Program-made: the position numbers and the translations under genes
Origin: FEN-680 sp036845225
Lineage (GTDB): Bacteria > Actinomycetota > Geothermincolia > Fen-727 > Anoxymicrobiaceae
Direction of reading: 5' to 3'
NCBI GenBank assembly: GCA_036845225.1
Contig: DAIUEJ010000013.1
Span: 1 to 60,590, forward strand
DNA length: 60,590 nt
The notes under the pieces: generated by a model
Databases searched by the model: none
What the model was told of the DNA's origin: nothing
Seen by the model: the letters and a program-made list of their open reading frames with translations, nothing else
Part shown: in pieces, positions 7,823-16,309 of the stretch
Layout of the letters: every line of letters starts with the position of its first letter
Position numbering within the stretch: the first letter of the stretch is position 1

Positions 7823-8845
7823 ATGGCGACCAAGAATTACTCTTCGAGACAACCCAGGTATTCAACGACGGGCTCGCGCAGGAGCGCGGCGAGCCGTCGT
7901 CGCGCGCGCCCGATGGGACGGCCGGCCGCCAAGCGCAGGGGTCCCGCGCCCATAATCATCATCGTGGCTGTCATCGCCGTTATCGTGACGTGCTGGGTGT
8001 TCGGCAGGGGGTGCGGCACCTCCAACCAGGCACGCCAGAACGACAAGCTCAAGACCTACACCACCGATGCCAACCAGCCCCTGGGGCAATCGGCGGCTAT
8101 CGCGAAGCGGTTCAACGCCCTTGCGAACAGCGTCAAGCAGCAGGCCAAGGCCACAGTCGACTCGCAGCTCGGGCAGATGGAGACGGACTGCAAGTCCGTG
8201 TCCGCGACCTCAAAGAAGATAGTGGTGCCGTCCAAGGCCACCGATCTGCAGCCGCTTGCGCAGCTCGCCTTCGACCTGCGTACCCAGGGCGTGGGCGAGT
8301 ACCACACAGGGATCATGGGCGTGCTCAACAACACGGACCCGACGGGCTCGACCGCGGTCATCGCGAAGGGCCTGGAAGACCTGGTGGTGAGCGACCAGGT
8401 GTTCCTGAACTACAAGAACCAGTTCACCGCGAGACTAAAGGCCGCGAAGGAAAACGTGCAGGTAACTGACCCGGGCTTATTCGTGTCCAGCGTGGACAGC
8501 GCCTCGACAGCGGCAGTGAACGCATATGTTGCGGCAATCGCGGGGCCGGCCCCGAAGACCGGGACGACCGCGGGCGCGACGAGCCCCGCGCAAGCAATGA
8601 AAGACTACCTCAAGACCAAGGGGATCGACTCGTCGGCGATGTCGTTCGTCGTGTTCTCCGAGAGCCCGTCTGACTCGAGCTGGAAGGTCGACACGGCAAC
8701 CGAGACCGGCAGCCAGCCGACGTACTTCCTTGTCCACGGGAGCAACGGGACCTGGACGGTCATAGACTCAGGGGCCAGCCTCAACGCTGCGCAGCTTAAG
8801 AAGGACGGGGCACCGGCGGACCTGAAGGCGCCGACAGCCGGTTGA
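7823..8845 (+). CDS. Membrane-anchored extracytoplasmic protein, 340 aa
   Basis: A basic Ser/Arg-rich N-terminus is followed by one membrane helix (about 43-62, PIIIIVAVIAVIVTCWVFG). The outer part (about 70-240) is predicted helical and unrecognised. The last 85 residues (SWKVDTATE, TYFLVHGS, TWTVIDSG, QLKKDGAPADLKAP) match the C-terminus of the IPT/TIG lipoprotein at 1185-1796. So two surface proteins 6 kb apart share one C-terminal module. Start ATG 7823; no strong ribosome binding site is visible. It is divergent from the PASTA-M23 gene. Function unknown. Confidence 0.7.
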   Translation: MATKNYSSRQPRYSTTGSRRSAASRRRARPMGRPAAKRRGPAPIIIIVAVIAVIVTCWVFGRGCGTSNQARQNDKLKTYTTDANQPLGQSAAIAKRFNALANSVKQQAKATVDSQLGQMETDCKSVSATSKKIVVPSKATDLQPLAQLAFDLRTQGVGEYHTGIMGVLNNTDPTGSTAVIAKGLEDLVVSDQVFLNYKNQFTARLKAAKENVQVTDPGLFVSSVDSASTAAVNAYVAAIAGPAPKTGTTAGATSPAQAMKDYLKTKGIDSSAMSFVVFSESPSDSSWKVDTATETGSQPTYFLVHGSNGTWTVIDSGASLNAAQLKKDGAPADLKAPTAG

Positions 8846-8868
8846 CGGCGCGGTGTGCTGCGCGCAGC

Positions 8869-9255
8869 CTACCCGTTGAACGGCGTTATCTGCCAGAGCA
8901 GCAGTAGCCATCGCCCTTCGCGCCTGGCATACGTGGCGGCGACGTGGAAGTCACCCGTGACCTCACTCCCCTCGTAAGTTATCTTCTCGAAGGTGTGATA
9001 GGTGAGCGTAGCCGCGTCGTCGCACGCGGTGAGGACCCGGAAGTCTTCCATCGTGAAGCGGTCGAGCGTCAGCTTGTGAAAGAGGTCATCGAGGATGTCA
9101 GCCTTGGTGAGCCTGCCGAAGTAGTTGATCTCCATAAAGTCTTCGGCCATCAGGTCGCGGAGCTCCTTGGCATCGCGCTTGAGCCAGGCGTCTCGCCGCA
9201 ACTCCTCGAGAGTTATGAGCGTTTGGAGCAGGTCAGGGTTATCTAAACAGCTCAT
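8869..9255 (-). CDS. NTF2-like DUF4440 protein, 128 aa
   Basis: A cone-shaped NTF2-like fold of the DUF4440/SnoaL-like type is indicated by the N-terminal helix pair (WLKRDAKELRDLMAEDFMEI), the central DRFTMEDFRV strand and the C-terminal YARREGRWLLLLWQITPF, typical of this family. Its ATG (9253-9255) overlaps the TGA of the upstream AbrB-type antitoxin gene as ATGA, so the two are translationally coupled. That position is normally taken by a toxin gene. Ligand or substrate unknown. Confidence 0.75.
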   Translation of the reverse strand: MSCLDNPDLLQTLITLEELRRDAWLKRDAKELRDLMAEDFMEINYFGRLTKADILDDLFHKLTLDRFTMEDFRVLTACDDAATLTYHTFEKITYEGSEVTGDFHVAATYARREGRWLLLLWQITPFNG

Positions 9256-9515
9256 TTTCGCTCGACTGTGTCATTGGCAACTGCTTCTTCGAAGGCCTCC
9301 CGGACTATTGCGAACGCTTCCGGCTTCTTGCGTGGCTTTACGGCTCCGAAATTGCTCTCCAGTCTGGAAGCGACGGGCTCGATCCGGGCTACTTTCCCCT
9401 CTATCTTGAAGCGGACCCGGTCGCCCGGGCCAATCCCAAGGGCATCTCGCACTCGTTTTGGGATGGTCACCTGCGATTTGACGCTCAGCACAGATGTGTC
9501 GGTGACTCTCGGCAT
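9252..9515 (-). CDS. AbrB/MazE/SpoVT-type DNA-binding protein (antitoxin-like), 87 aa
   Basis: The N-terminal swapped-hairpin DNA-binding domain is clear (LSVKSQVTIPKRVRDALGIG, PGDRVRFKIEG). The C-terminal tail (AFAIVREAFEEAVANDTVE) resembles toxin-binding tails of VapB/MazE antitoxins. GTGAGGT upstream supports ATG 9515. It overlaps by ATGA with a DUF4440 gene rather than with a PIN or MazF toxin gene. It may be an orphan antitoxin or a regulator of the coupled gene. Confidence 0.8.
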   Translation of the reverse strand: MPRVTDTSVLSVKSQVTIPKRVRDALGIGPGDRVRFKIEGKVARIEPVASRLESNFGAVKPRKKPEAFAIVREAFEEAVANDTVERK

Positions 9516-9688
9516 AGCAGTACCTCACGTTCTTGTATTACTAAGATTCCCTCTTACTCTACATTTTAGCTTACTCATGTCTACTACCGACTTCGATTGA
9601 AACCACCCGAGGACTCGAAGCAATTCAAGAATACTATGCGAGTATGACCTGAGTTTTTCGATGCTGAAATACTAGCGTGCGATTTTGC

Positions 9689-9958
9689 TCAGCAGCCGCG
9701 GTCCAGTTTCTCATAGACGTCTTTGCGGTGGCCAATCATCAGGACCAGGACGCCGTCCTTGGTCCTCGCGTAGATGACGCGGTAATCGCCGACCCTAAGC
9801 CTGGACAGGCCCGCGAATTTGCCCTTGAGCTGCTCGCCGGCGTCAGGGTCTTTCTTGAGGACTATTTCGAGCTTGTCGATGATCCGATTCGCCTCGGCCT
9901 TGTCGAGGTTCTTGAGGTCGTGAGCAACCGACTTCTTGTACTGGATGCTAGATGCCAA
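9689..9958 (-). CDS. RelE/ParE-family toxin, 89 aa
   Basis: Typical RelE fold and motifs: the N-terminal helices (YKKSVAHDLKNLDKAEANRI), GLSRLRVGDYRVIYARTKD and the C-terminal MIGHRKDVYEKL. Known members of this family cut mRNA on the ribosome or inhibit gyrase; which applies here cannot be told. The start overlaps the end of the upstream ribbon-helix-helix antitoxin gene by 11 bp, the usual antitoxin-toxin arrangement. Confidence 0.85.
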   Translation of the reverse strand: MASSIQYKKSVAHDLKNLDKAEANRIIDKLEIVLKKDPDAGEQLKGKFAGLSRLRVGDYRVIYARTKDGVLVLMIGHRKDVYEKLDRGC

Positions 9959-10166
9959 GGGAGTCCCTCAGCTCGGAGCTGGAGATGATGTCATCGTCCT
10001 TGTCCAGCAACCGGTGTAGAGCAATAAGGTAATCGTTGTACTCGGTCACATAAGTCCCTATTGCCTCACTGATGAGAGAGCTCCTGGATCTGCCCAGCAG
10101 GGAAGAAAGTTCGTCCAGCTCAGACAGCAGTCCGTCGGGTATTCGCATTGAGATGTTTGCAGGCAT
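9948..10166 (-). CDS. Ribbon-helix-helix antitoxin, 72 aa
   Basis: An RHH domain (ANISMRIPDGLLSELDELSS, LGRSRSSLISEAIGTYV) is followed by an acidic tail for toxin binding (LLDKDDDIISSSELRDSL). AGGGAG 5-6 nt upstream favours ATG 10166; longer in-frame starts would cover the promoter. A perfect 14-bp palindrome at 10190-10203 just upstream is a plausible operator for autoregulation with the RelE-type toxin downstream. Confidence 0.85.
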   Translation of the reverse strand: MPANISMRIPDGLLSELDELSSLLGRSRSSLISEAIGTYVTEYNDYLIALHRLLDKDDDIISSSELRDSLGI

Positions 10167-10189
10167 ATTCACTCCCTTGCTCTTCATGC

Positions 10190-10203
10190 TAATACTAGTA
10201 TTA
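10190..10203. promoter_or_regulatory. Palindromic operator for the RHH-RelE module
   Basis: TAATACTAGTATTA is a perfect 14-bp palindrome, 24 bp before the antitoxin start. RHH antitoxins bind such sites as dimers to repress their own operon; the AT-rich site may also overlap the -10 box. Confidence 0.6.
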
Positions 10204-10352
10204 CATTGTGCTACATGTATGGCAAGGGCGGATACCGCGGCGTGAAAAAGCATTGAGGCCCCGGTTGCCCGGAGCCTCTAAGACCGCAGTCTTTGCCCGC
10301 CTGTCACGCATGTTTAGTGTAGTCCTGGGAGAACGCCCGGTCAATCGTGGGC

Positions 10353-10426
10353 TGGTGGAGCCGGGGGGATTTGAACCCCCAATTCCCACGTGACAGGTGG
10401 GCGTGCTCCCATTAGACTACGGCCCC
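10353..10426 (-). tRNA. tRNA-Asp (GTC), CCA encoded
   Basis: Read on the minus strand, the acceptor GGGGCCG pairs with CGGCTCC (one G-T pair). The anticodon loop is CTGTCAC with stem CCCAC/GTGGG and the T arm is GGGGG-TTCAAAT-CCCCC; discriminator A and CCA are encoded. The anticodon is GTC, aspartate. The gene lies between the toxin-antitoxin pair and an unrecognised gene. Confidence 0.95.
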
Positions 10427-10482
10427 ACCAAAGCAAGCATAGCTCGAGGGTGTGACAGGAATGTGGGCGTTGTTTGGCGGGT

Positions 10483-11172
10483 CTAGCAGTTGGTCTTAAG
10501 TACCGCGTAATTGTCGGCGTATTCGGCAAGGGCTCGCCTGATCGCGCTGTGAACACCGGGGTCTTTGTCCAACAGAAAGAAGATGATCTCGCAGTCACAG
10601 ATCCAGAGCGGACTGCAGCCGCAAGCGACTTCGAGCGCGCGGCCGACGCCGGCCAGGGTCACGTCGTGCTTCTCGCGGCGGAAGTGCTGGAAGACGGCGA
10701 GGATCGAGTCGGCTGCCATGCGTCGGTAGAGATCCGCGACCTCGCTGCCCAGGACGTGGCGCTTGTTCGAGTGCTTGATCTCGAAACCGTTGTCGGGGTC
10801 GAGGACGATGAGAGAATGAGCGAGCAGGGCGTCATCGATGTCTTCAAAGTAAGCGCTGCGCGCATTGTGTGTGAAGTACTCGCGCTCGCCGTAGATATCA
10901 ATGCCGATATCGCGTGCTTCATAGAAATCGCGGATCTCCGACACGTTGCGCCTCCCTTGCGCCACGCGCTCTGCGAGGTAATCGACGAGGCCGGTGTTGA
11001 GCGAGCCCGCGCGGCCGCGGTTGTCGAGCTTGTTGCCGTCAGTGCGCTCATCGTTCTCGGTCAGCATGGTCACGAATGTGAAGCGCTCGGGCCCCGGCAC
11101 ACGGACGATGAGCCACTCGACGAGATCGTATTTGAACAGGTCCTTGATATCGCCGAAGTACTGGTTCTTCAT
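10483..11172 (-). CDS. Conserved hypothetical protein beginning MKNQYFGD, 229 aa
   Basis: The opening MKNQYFGDIKDLFKYDLVEW is characteristic of a widespread but unnamed family that I recall only as hypothetical. Further features are an ENDERTDGN stretch, a LIVLDPDNGFEIK segment that could be an acidic active-site strand, and a C-terminal FFLLDKDPGVHSAIRRAL. There is no signal peptide or membrane segment. The ATG at 11172 follows GAGG. It sits between a tRNA-Asp and a palindromic repeat, in a stretch with toxin-antitoxin genes, so a mobile or defence association is possible but not shown. Confidence 0.6.
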   Translation of the reverse strand: MKNQYFGDIKDLFKYDLVEWLIVRVPGPERFTFVTMLTENDERTDGNKLDNRGRAGSLNTGLVDYLAERVAQGRRNVSEIRDFYEARDIGIDIYGEREYFTHNARSAYFEDIDDALLAHSLIVLDPDNGFEIKHSNKRHVLGSEVADLYRRMAADSILAVFQHFRREKHDVTLAGVGRALEVACGCSPLWICDCEIIFFLLDKDPGVHSAIRRALAEYADNYAVLKTNC

Positions 11173-11192
11173 GCGGCCTCGAATCAGAATAA

Positions 11193-11223
11193 TGCGCCAC
11201 CGGGGTCTGACCCCAGTGGCGCA
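11193..11223. repeat. Palindromic repeat, GCGCCA-arm form
   Basis: TGCGCCAC, CGGGGTCTGACCCC, AGTGGCGCA: a nearly perfect 31-bp palindrome between two genes on the same strand. The best-preserved copy of this form. Confidence 0.9.
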
Positions 11224-11232
11224 CTTTGCGAT

Positions 11233-13562
11233 TTATTGCTTGTACTGGGCCATGCGCGCCTGGGCTTCAGGGTCGTATTCCGCCTCCCCTTCGAGGCGCA
11301 GCTCCACCTTCCTGATCGTCCCCGTGAACTGGAACGGCGGCTCGTATTCGGGCCAGACCGGGGACGTGCTGTCCGAGCCGATCTCCAGGCCTTCGGCGAC
11401 GGCGTAAGCAAACGGGTTCGTCTTTTCGACGTCCACCTCACCGGCCTTGTCCCCGTTCACGAACAGCGTGACCTTGCCCGCGAATTCGACTGTCTTTTCG
11501 AACTACATGCGGACGTTCACCTCGCCCTCCGGCAGGGGCTTGTCAGACGTCGCCACGTAGCGAGTTCGGTTCAGGTAATTGGAGACGTAGCAGAGCATGC
11601 CGTCCTTGACGCACAGCGAGTATCCGCCGTCGAGACCCCCATCGGAGATGATGACTCCCTCGGCGCCGCCGGCGGGTATCTCGATGTCCGCGGTGATCGT
11701 GTGGGAGCGGTTCTTGACCCAGGGGCTCGCCGAACGCACGAGCTTCACCGGCCAGTAGTAGGTGTAGACGCTCCGGTCCTCGACCACGGTCGGCCGCCGG
11801 GCTGCCAGCTTCGCAATCAGGTTGTCGTCGAGCGGGAGCACCTGGAACTTCCCGGCTTCGGCCCACCACAGGTCGACCAGTTGCCTGACCTTCGCCGGAT
11901 TTTCATCGGCCAGGTCGTGCACCTCTGAGAAGTCCTCGTCCAGCTTGTAGAGCTCCCACTTGTCGGCATCGAAGTCGTCGTCGTTCGCCTCGTGTTCCGG
12001 TATCCCGAAGCCGAACTTGAACGGCGTGGACCAGTGGGTCGTGACGGCCTTCCACCCGTCCGCCCAGATCGCCCTGTGGCTGAGCATCTCGAAGTACAGG
12101 ACCGTCTTCGGGGTCGGAGCGTCGGCGTCATTGAGGCTGTATGCCAGGCTCTTGCCCTCGAGAGGGCGCTGGGCGTAACCGCGCACGGTGCGAGGCACGT
12201 CGATCCCGAGTATGTCCAGTATGGTAGGGGTGATGTCGACGGCGTGGTGGAACTGCGTGCGCATGGCGCCGGGGTCCTCTATCCGGGACGGCCAGCGGAC
12301 CACCAGCGGGTCGCGCGTCCCGCCTTCGTGCACAGTCTGCTTGTACCAGCGGTTCGGCGTGTTGCCGGCCATGGCCCAGCCAGTGGCATAGTGCGGGTGC
12401 GTGGAAGGGCTCCCCCACTCGTCGATCTTGGACAGCATATCCTCCACGGTCTCGGGGGCAAGGTTGAAATAGCTCATCTCGGATGACAGGCCGCTGGCGC
12501 CGCCCTCTCCGCTGGCACCGTTGTCGCTGAGGAGGATGACGAGGGTGTTGTCGAGGATGCCGGCGGTCGTCAGGTAGTCGATGAACCTGCCAATATGCTC
12601 ATCCGTGTGGGTCAGGTACCCGCGAACACCTCCTGCTGGCGGGCGAACAGGCGCTTCTCGTCGTCGGAGAGCGAGTCCCACGCCCGCACTCCCGGGTTGC
12701 GCTCCGGGAGTTCCGTGTTCTCCGGGACGACGCCCAGCTCCTTCTGCTTTGCGAACGTCTCCTCGCGCACGACGTCCCAGCCCGCGTCGAAGGCGCCCTT
12801 GTACTGATCGATGTACTCCTTCGGCGCGTGGTGCGGCGAGTGCGTCGCGCCGGTGCAGTAGTACATAAAGAACGGCTTGTTCGGGGTCGAGGCCTTCTGG
12901 CTGGTGACCCAGTCGATGGCGTGATCGGCGAGGTCTTCGTTGAAGTGGTAGCCCTCGGATGGACGCGCCGGGGGATCGATCTTGTGGTTGTCCTCCCACA
13001 GGTCGGGCTCCCACTGGCTGGTCTCGCCGGGAAGGAAGCCGTAGTAACGCTCGAATCCCTGCCCGAGCGGCCAGCGGTCGTACGGGCCGGAGGCGCTCTC
13101 GTTCTCGTCAGGGGTCAGATGCCACTTGCCCAGCGCCATCGTGTTGAAGCCGCGCTCTACCAGGACGGCCGGCAGCATGGCGGTCTCTTTGGGGATGCGG
13201 CAGTTGTAGCCCGGGTAGCCGGTCGCGGTCTCCATGACGCTCGCTACGCCGACGGTGTGGTGATTGCGTCCGGTGAGCACGGCAGCGCGAGTGGGCGAGC
13301 AAAGCGCGGTGGTGTGGAAGTTGATGTAGCGGAGGCCTTCTTCGGCGAGCCTGTCCATGTTGGGCGTCTTGATCCTTCCGCCCAGGCCGCCGTAGCAGCC
13401 GAGCTGCGCATACCCGATGTCATCGAGCACGATGACCAGGACGTTCGGCGAGCCCTCGGGAGCATCGGGCGGGACCGGCCATGCCGGCTCGGATTCATCC
13501 GCGGTCCTTCCTATCTTTCCTGTAAACGGTGTGCCTTCAGGGTATGTCTTCGGTCCGTCCAT
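11233..13562 (-). pseudogene. Arylsulfatase (sulfatase family) with one frameshift and one amber codon
   Basis: From GTG/ATG 13562 the N-terminal half carries the metal Asp pair (VIVLDDIG, 47-48) and the formylglycine site CSPTRAAVLTGR (Cys88, C-x-P-x-R). The frame breaks near 12612-12625, at EVFAG-YLTHTDEHIG; one extra G in GCGGGTACC would restore it. The second half (VILLSDNGASGEGG, HEGGTRDPLVVRWP, FHHAVDITPTILDILG) runs to an in-frame TAG at 11503-11505 between NVRM and FEKTVEF, then continues to TAA at 11233. The total would be about 775 aa, the length of large bacterial arylsulfatases. No signal peptide. Activity would need a formylglycine-generating enzyme, not seen here. Confidence 0.8.
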
Positions 13563-13668
13563 CGCTCTTCACGCCCCTCCCGCGTCGCCCACATTGTCTA
13601 TTCATCGCTGACGCCTTTTGCAGTATCATGCAGTTAGCCGGTGGAGTGCAAGCAAGGCGGTGATTTGA

Positions 13669-14604
13669 ATGATTATCGACTCTCATTTTCACCTCGTTGA
13701 CAGGGGATGGGTCGGCGACGATTTCTTCCTCGCCATGGCGAAGATCGTGGTCGCGGGGGCTACCAAGGCGACCGGCGAGGCCGGGCCCGACCCCAACGAA
13801 GTAGTCAAGAACGTCCTGCCCATGCTTGCTGACACCACGGGCGATAAGCTCATCGCCAAGATGGACGCCGCAGGCGTCGACAAGTCGTGCATCTTCTGCG
13901 TGGACTACGCGGCCCAGACCGGCGAGCCCGGGGTGGAGATCGCCGACCAGAACCGCATGATCGCGGAGGCGGCGAAGCGGTTCCCCGACCGCCTGATCCC
14001 GTTCTTCTGCATAGACCCGAGGCGCGAGGGCTCGCTCGAGATGTTCAAGCGCGGCGTCGAGGACTGGGGGATGAAAGGGCTCAAGCTCCACCCGACCGCG
14101 GGGTTCTACCCGTATCAGGAGGAGTGCTACCCGCTCTACGAGGCCTGCGTCGAGTACGGCATCCCGGTGGTTTTCCACACGGGCAGCCAGCCGGCGCCGA
14201 TGAAGTGGCGCTTCGCGCGGCCGATCTATCTCGACGACGTCGCTGCCGACTTCCCCGACCTGCCCATCATCGCGGCGCACGTCGGGCACGCCCTCTGGGA
14301 GGAGGCGCTGCTGTTGTCGAGCGTCAAGCCGAACATCTACTTCGACTTCTCGGGCTGGCAGATCACTTTCAACGAGCACCCGGAGGTGTTCTACCGGATG
14401 CTGCGGCGGGTGATCGACGACGTGGGCCCGTGGCGCGTGTTCTTCGGGACCGACGGGCCGTACCTGGACGTGCTATGCCCGATCGACGTCTGGATGAAGG
14501 CGGTGACCGAGCCGGACCTGTCTTGCGCGCCGGAGGTGTCGTTCAGCAAGGAAGAGGTCGACACCATCATGGGGAACTCGTTCGCGAAACTGCTCGGCCT
14601 GTAG
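13669..14604 (+). CDS. Amidohydrolase-2 family metal-dependent hydrolase, 311 aa
   Basis: A TIM-barrel amidohydrolase of the ACMSD-like type. Metal and active-site landmarks in order: HFH at 6-8, GLKLHP (near 140), VVFHTGS, AAHVGHALWEE and FFGTDGPY. These families decarboxylate or hydrolyse ring-derived acids; the substrate here is unknown. It is divergent from the disrupted arylsulfatase, with a 106-bp shared upstream region. TATCAT near 13624 could be its -10. It ends just before an inverted pair of palindromic repeats. Confidence 0.8.
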   Translation: MIIDSHFHLVDRGWVGDDFFLAMAKIVVAGATKATGEAGPDPNEVVKNVLPMLADTTGDKLIAKMDAAGVDKSCIFCVDYAAQTGEPGVEIADQNRMIAEAAKRFPDRLIPFFCIDPRREGSLEMFKRGVEDWGMKGLKLHPTAGFYPYQEECYPLYEACVEYGIPVVFHTGSQPAPMKWRFARPIYLDDVAADFPDLPIIAAHVGHALWEEALLLSSVKPNIYFDFSGWQITFNEHPEVFYRMLRRVIDDVGPWRVFFGTDGPYLDVLCPIDVWMKAVTEPDLSCAPEVSFSKEEVDTIMGNSFAKLLGL

Positions 14605-14609
14605 CCTGC

Positions 14610-14707
14610 AAAACGCAAAATAGGGACAGGCACCTTTTTGCATTTCTAGACTCCGGCATGCATTTGAAGAAAAATGCAAAAAGGTGCCTGTCCCTATTTT
14701 GCGTTTT
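14610..14707. repeat. Inverted pair of GCAAAA-type palindromic repeats
   Basis: Two 36-bp arms (14610-14645 and 14672-14707) are exact inverted copies around a 26-bp loop. Each contains AACGCAAAATAGGGACAG and GGCACC followed by TTTTTGCATT, so each unit can also fold on itself. The left unit begins 6 bp after the TAG of the amidohydrolase gene. Confidence 0.95.
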
Positions 14708-14712
14708 CGAAA

Positions 14713-14744
14713 AGAAGAGCCGCGCCTTTAAGACGCGGCTCTTT
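14713..14744. terminator. Bidirectional intrinsic terminator
   Basis: The perfect 10-bp stem AAGAGCCGCG/CGCGGCTCTT (14715-14724 and 14734-14743) lies between the converging amidohydrolase and membrane-protein genes. T-rich sequence follows on both strands. Confidence 0.7.
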
Positions 14745-14764
14745 CCAGTTGTGCTTCTTGCTTC

Positions 14765-15445
14765 TCAGGCAGGCGGCACCGGAGGCATCCCCGGCGGCGG
14801 CCCCATCTCGACCGGCGTGGTCGCGCGAGGCGCCGTGTCCAGTATCCTCTTGTACGCGTACACGATCGCCATGATGACGATCGGCCAGGCAAAGAGCGCC
14901 CCGACACCGCACAGTATGAATCCGGCGAGCATGATGAGCCAGCACAGGATGAACAGCAGGAACAGGTCCCACCATGCGCCCTTCGTGATGTCCCAGCTGA
15001 GCTTCAGGGAGTCCATGACGCCGGCGTCCTGCTCGATCATGATGTACCCGTAGAAGTGGTACTTGATCAACAGGTAGATTCCCGGAATGATGCAGAGGAT
15101 GAACCCTATCATCACTATCAAGCCGTAGAGGAGGTCCGCCAGCAGGAACCTCCAGTAGAACCTGTTCGCGCCGAAGATGTCGGCGAACTCAGGCTTCTCT
15201 CCCTTGTACACCTTAAGGGTGATGTACACAGTTGCCAAGTGTATGTAGACTCCCACGAAGAAACCCAGGAGGCCGCAGATGATCGTGATCGCCGGGTATT
15301 TAGCGAACACCCCGCTGATGCTGGAGAACACCCCGCTGGCCACGAAGAATATCAGCGCGAGGACCACGAAGAACAACATGTTGTCCACCATGGTCCGCCA
15401 GCCGTACCTTATCGCTCCGCCAATGTCCAACCGTTCCTCATCCAT
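14765..15445 (-). CDS. Polytopic membrane protein, 226 aa, with proline-rich tail
   Basis: About five to six membrane segments are visible: LFFVVLALIFFVASGVF, AITIICGLLGFFVGVYI, LLYGLIVMIGFILCIIPG, LFLLFILCWLIMLAGFIL and ALFAWPIVIMAIVYAY. The hairpin CIIPGIYLLIKYHFYGYIMI followed by GVMDSLKLSWDITKGAWWDL is typical of DUF975-like or glycerophosphoryl-transporter-like integral proteins of unknown role. A Pro/Met-rich tail (GPPPGMPPVPPA) faces one side. It lies 98 bp downstream of an HdeD-family gene on the same strand and may be co-transcribed. Confidence 0.65.
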   Translation of the reverse strand: MDEERLDIGGAIRYGWRTMVDNMLFFVVLALIFFVASGVFSSISGVFAKYPAITIICGLLGFFVGVYIHLATVYITLKVYKGEKPEFADIFGANRFYWRFLLADLLYGLIVMIGFILCIIPGIYLLIKYHFYGYIMIEQDAGVMDSLKLSWDITKGAWWDLFLLFILCWLIMLAGFILCGVGALFAWPIVIMAIVYAYKRILDTAPRATTPVEMGPPPGMPPVPPA

Positions 15446-15543
15446 AGCCCCCTCCTCCGTCCGCGCACCCTTCGTCCGCGGCTCGCTATTGTCGCTCCGC
15501 TACCTCGTCCCGTTCTAAAGCCGGCAGCACGCCGCCAGTCCGG

Positions 15544-16122
15544 CTACGCCGCCTCGACCTCTTTCTTGAGCTTGCGCGTCACGTGCGGGACGTAGATGCT
15601 CATCACTATGTCGAAGAGTCCCGCGATGATCGCGTAGATGCCGATCAGGACCATCAGGGCATAGACGCTCCCGAACGGCCAGACCAGGATGAGGATACCG
15701 AAGATGATCGATATCACTCCGAGCACCCCGATCCAGCCCCGGCCGGTGCCGGCGGGCAGGTCGAACGCCCCGGCAAGCTCCACGATGCCGAGTACGATCA
15801 CCCAGATGCCCACCAGGATCGCCATGACCCAGAGGACGCCCACGGTGGCTTTGTCCAGGTGCCCGAGGATTATCCCGCCGATCACGAAGCCGACGGCGCC
15901 CCACGCGAAGGTCCCGAACCACTTCTCCTTCTTGATGAGTCGGACGATGCCGCGGATGACGTCGATCAGCCCGTAGACCAGTACGAACACCCCGAAAATC
16001 CAGAAGAACGTCTTGGCCGTGGCGCTCGGGTAGGCGATCATCAACACGCCGAATGCCAGCGCGATGAGTCCCCTGATCAGGAACGACCACCAGCTACCCA
16101 CTACGATGTCAACTTCCTCCAT
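15544..16122 (-). CDS. HdeD-family membrane protein (DUF308), 192 aa
   Basis: Six membrane helices arranged as three repeats of the DUF308/HdeD pattern: SFLIRGLIALAFGVLMIAYP, VLWVMAILVGIWVIVLGIVE and IGVLGVISIIFGILILVWP, each ending near a proline. E. coli HdeD is linked to acid resistance; here the role is unknown. AAGGGGGG before ATG 16122 decides the start over a longer frame. It is probably co-transcribed with the membrane protein downstream. The stretch upstream to 16309 has no gene; it contains GGTGCCAGCTGAACGTGGCA, possibly a decayed palindrome. Confidence 0.85.
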   Translation of the reverse strand: MEEVDIVVGSWWSFLIRGLIALAFGVLMIAYPSATAKTFFWIFGVFVLVYGLIDVIRGIVRLIKKEKWFGTFAWGAVGFVIGGIILGHLDKATVGVLWVMAILVGIWVIVLGIVELAGAFDLPAGTGRGWIGVLGVISIIFGILILVWPFGSVYALMVLIGIYAIIAGLFDIVMSIYVPHVTRKLKKEVEAA

Positions 16123-16309
16123 CCCAGACCCCCCTTGGTCGCCAATATGACACTGCCAGGTGCCAGCTGAACGTGGCACGTCTCAAATCACGCGTACAGC
16201 CGGACGACTTCCCGGCTTTTTGTGGAGTTTCAGCTGCGCCCCCTCTGGTTTTTGTTTCTGCTCTTTTGAGCTTATTCCTTTGGGGCCGCGGGGTGGCGGG
16301 CGCGGCGGG

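Noticed and set aside
7559..7852. Gene on the minus strand upstream of the membrane protein gene
   Set aside because: The frame includes a palindromic repeat and lacks coding character and a ribosome binding site.
12612..12640. TGA in the arylsulfatase gene as a second selenocysteine codon
   Set aside because: The downstream homology is in another frame; one lost G explains it, and no SECIS-like hairpin follows.
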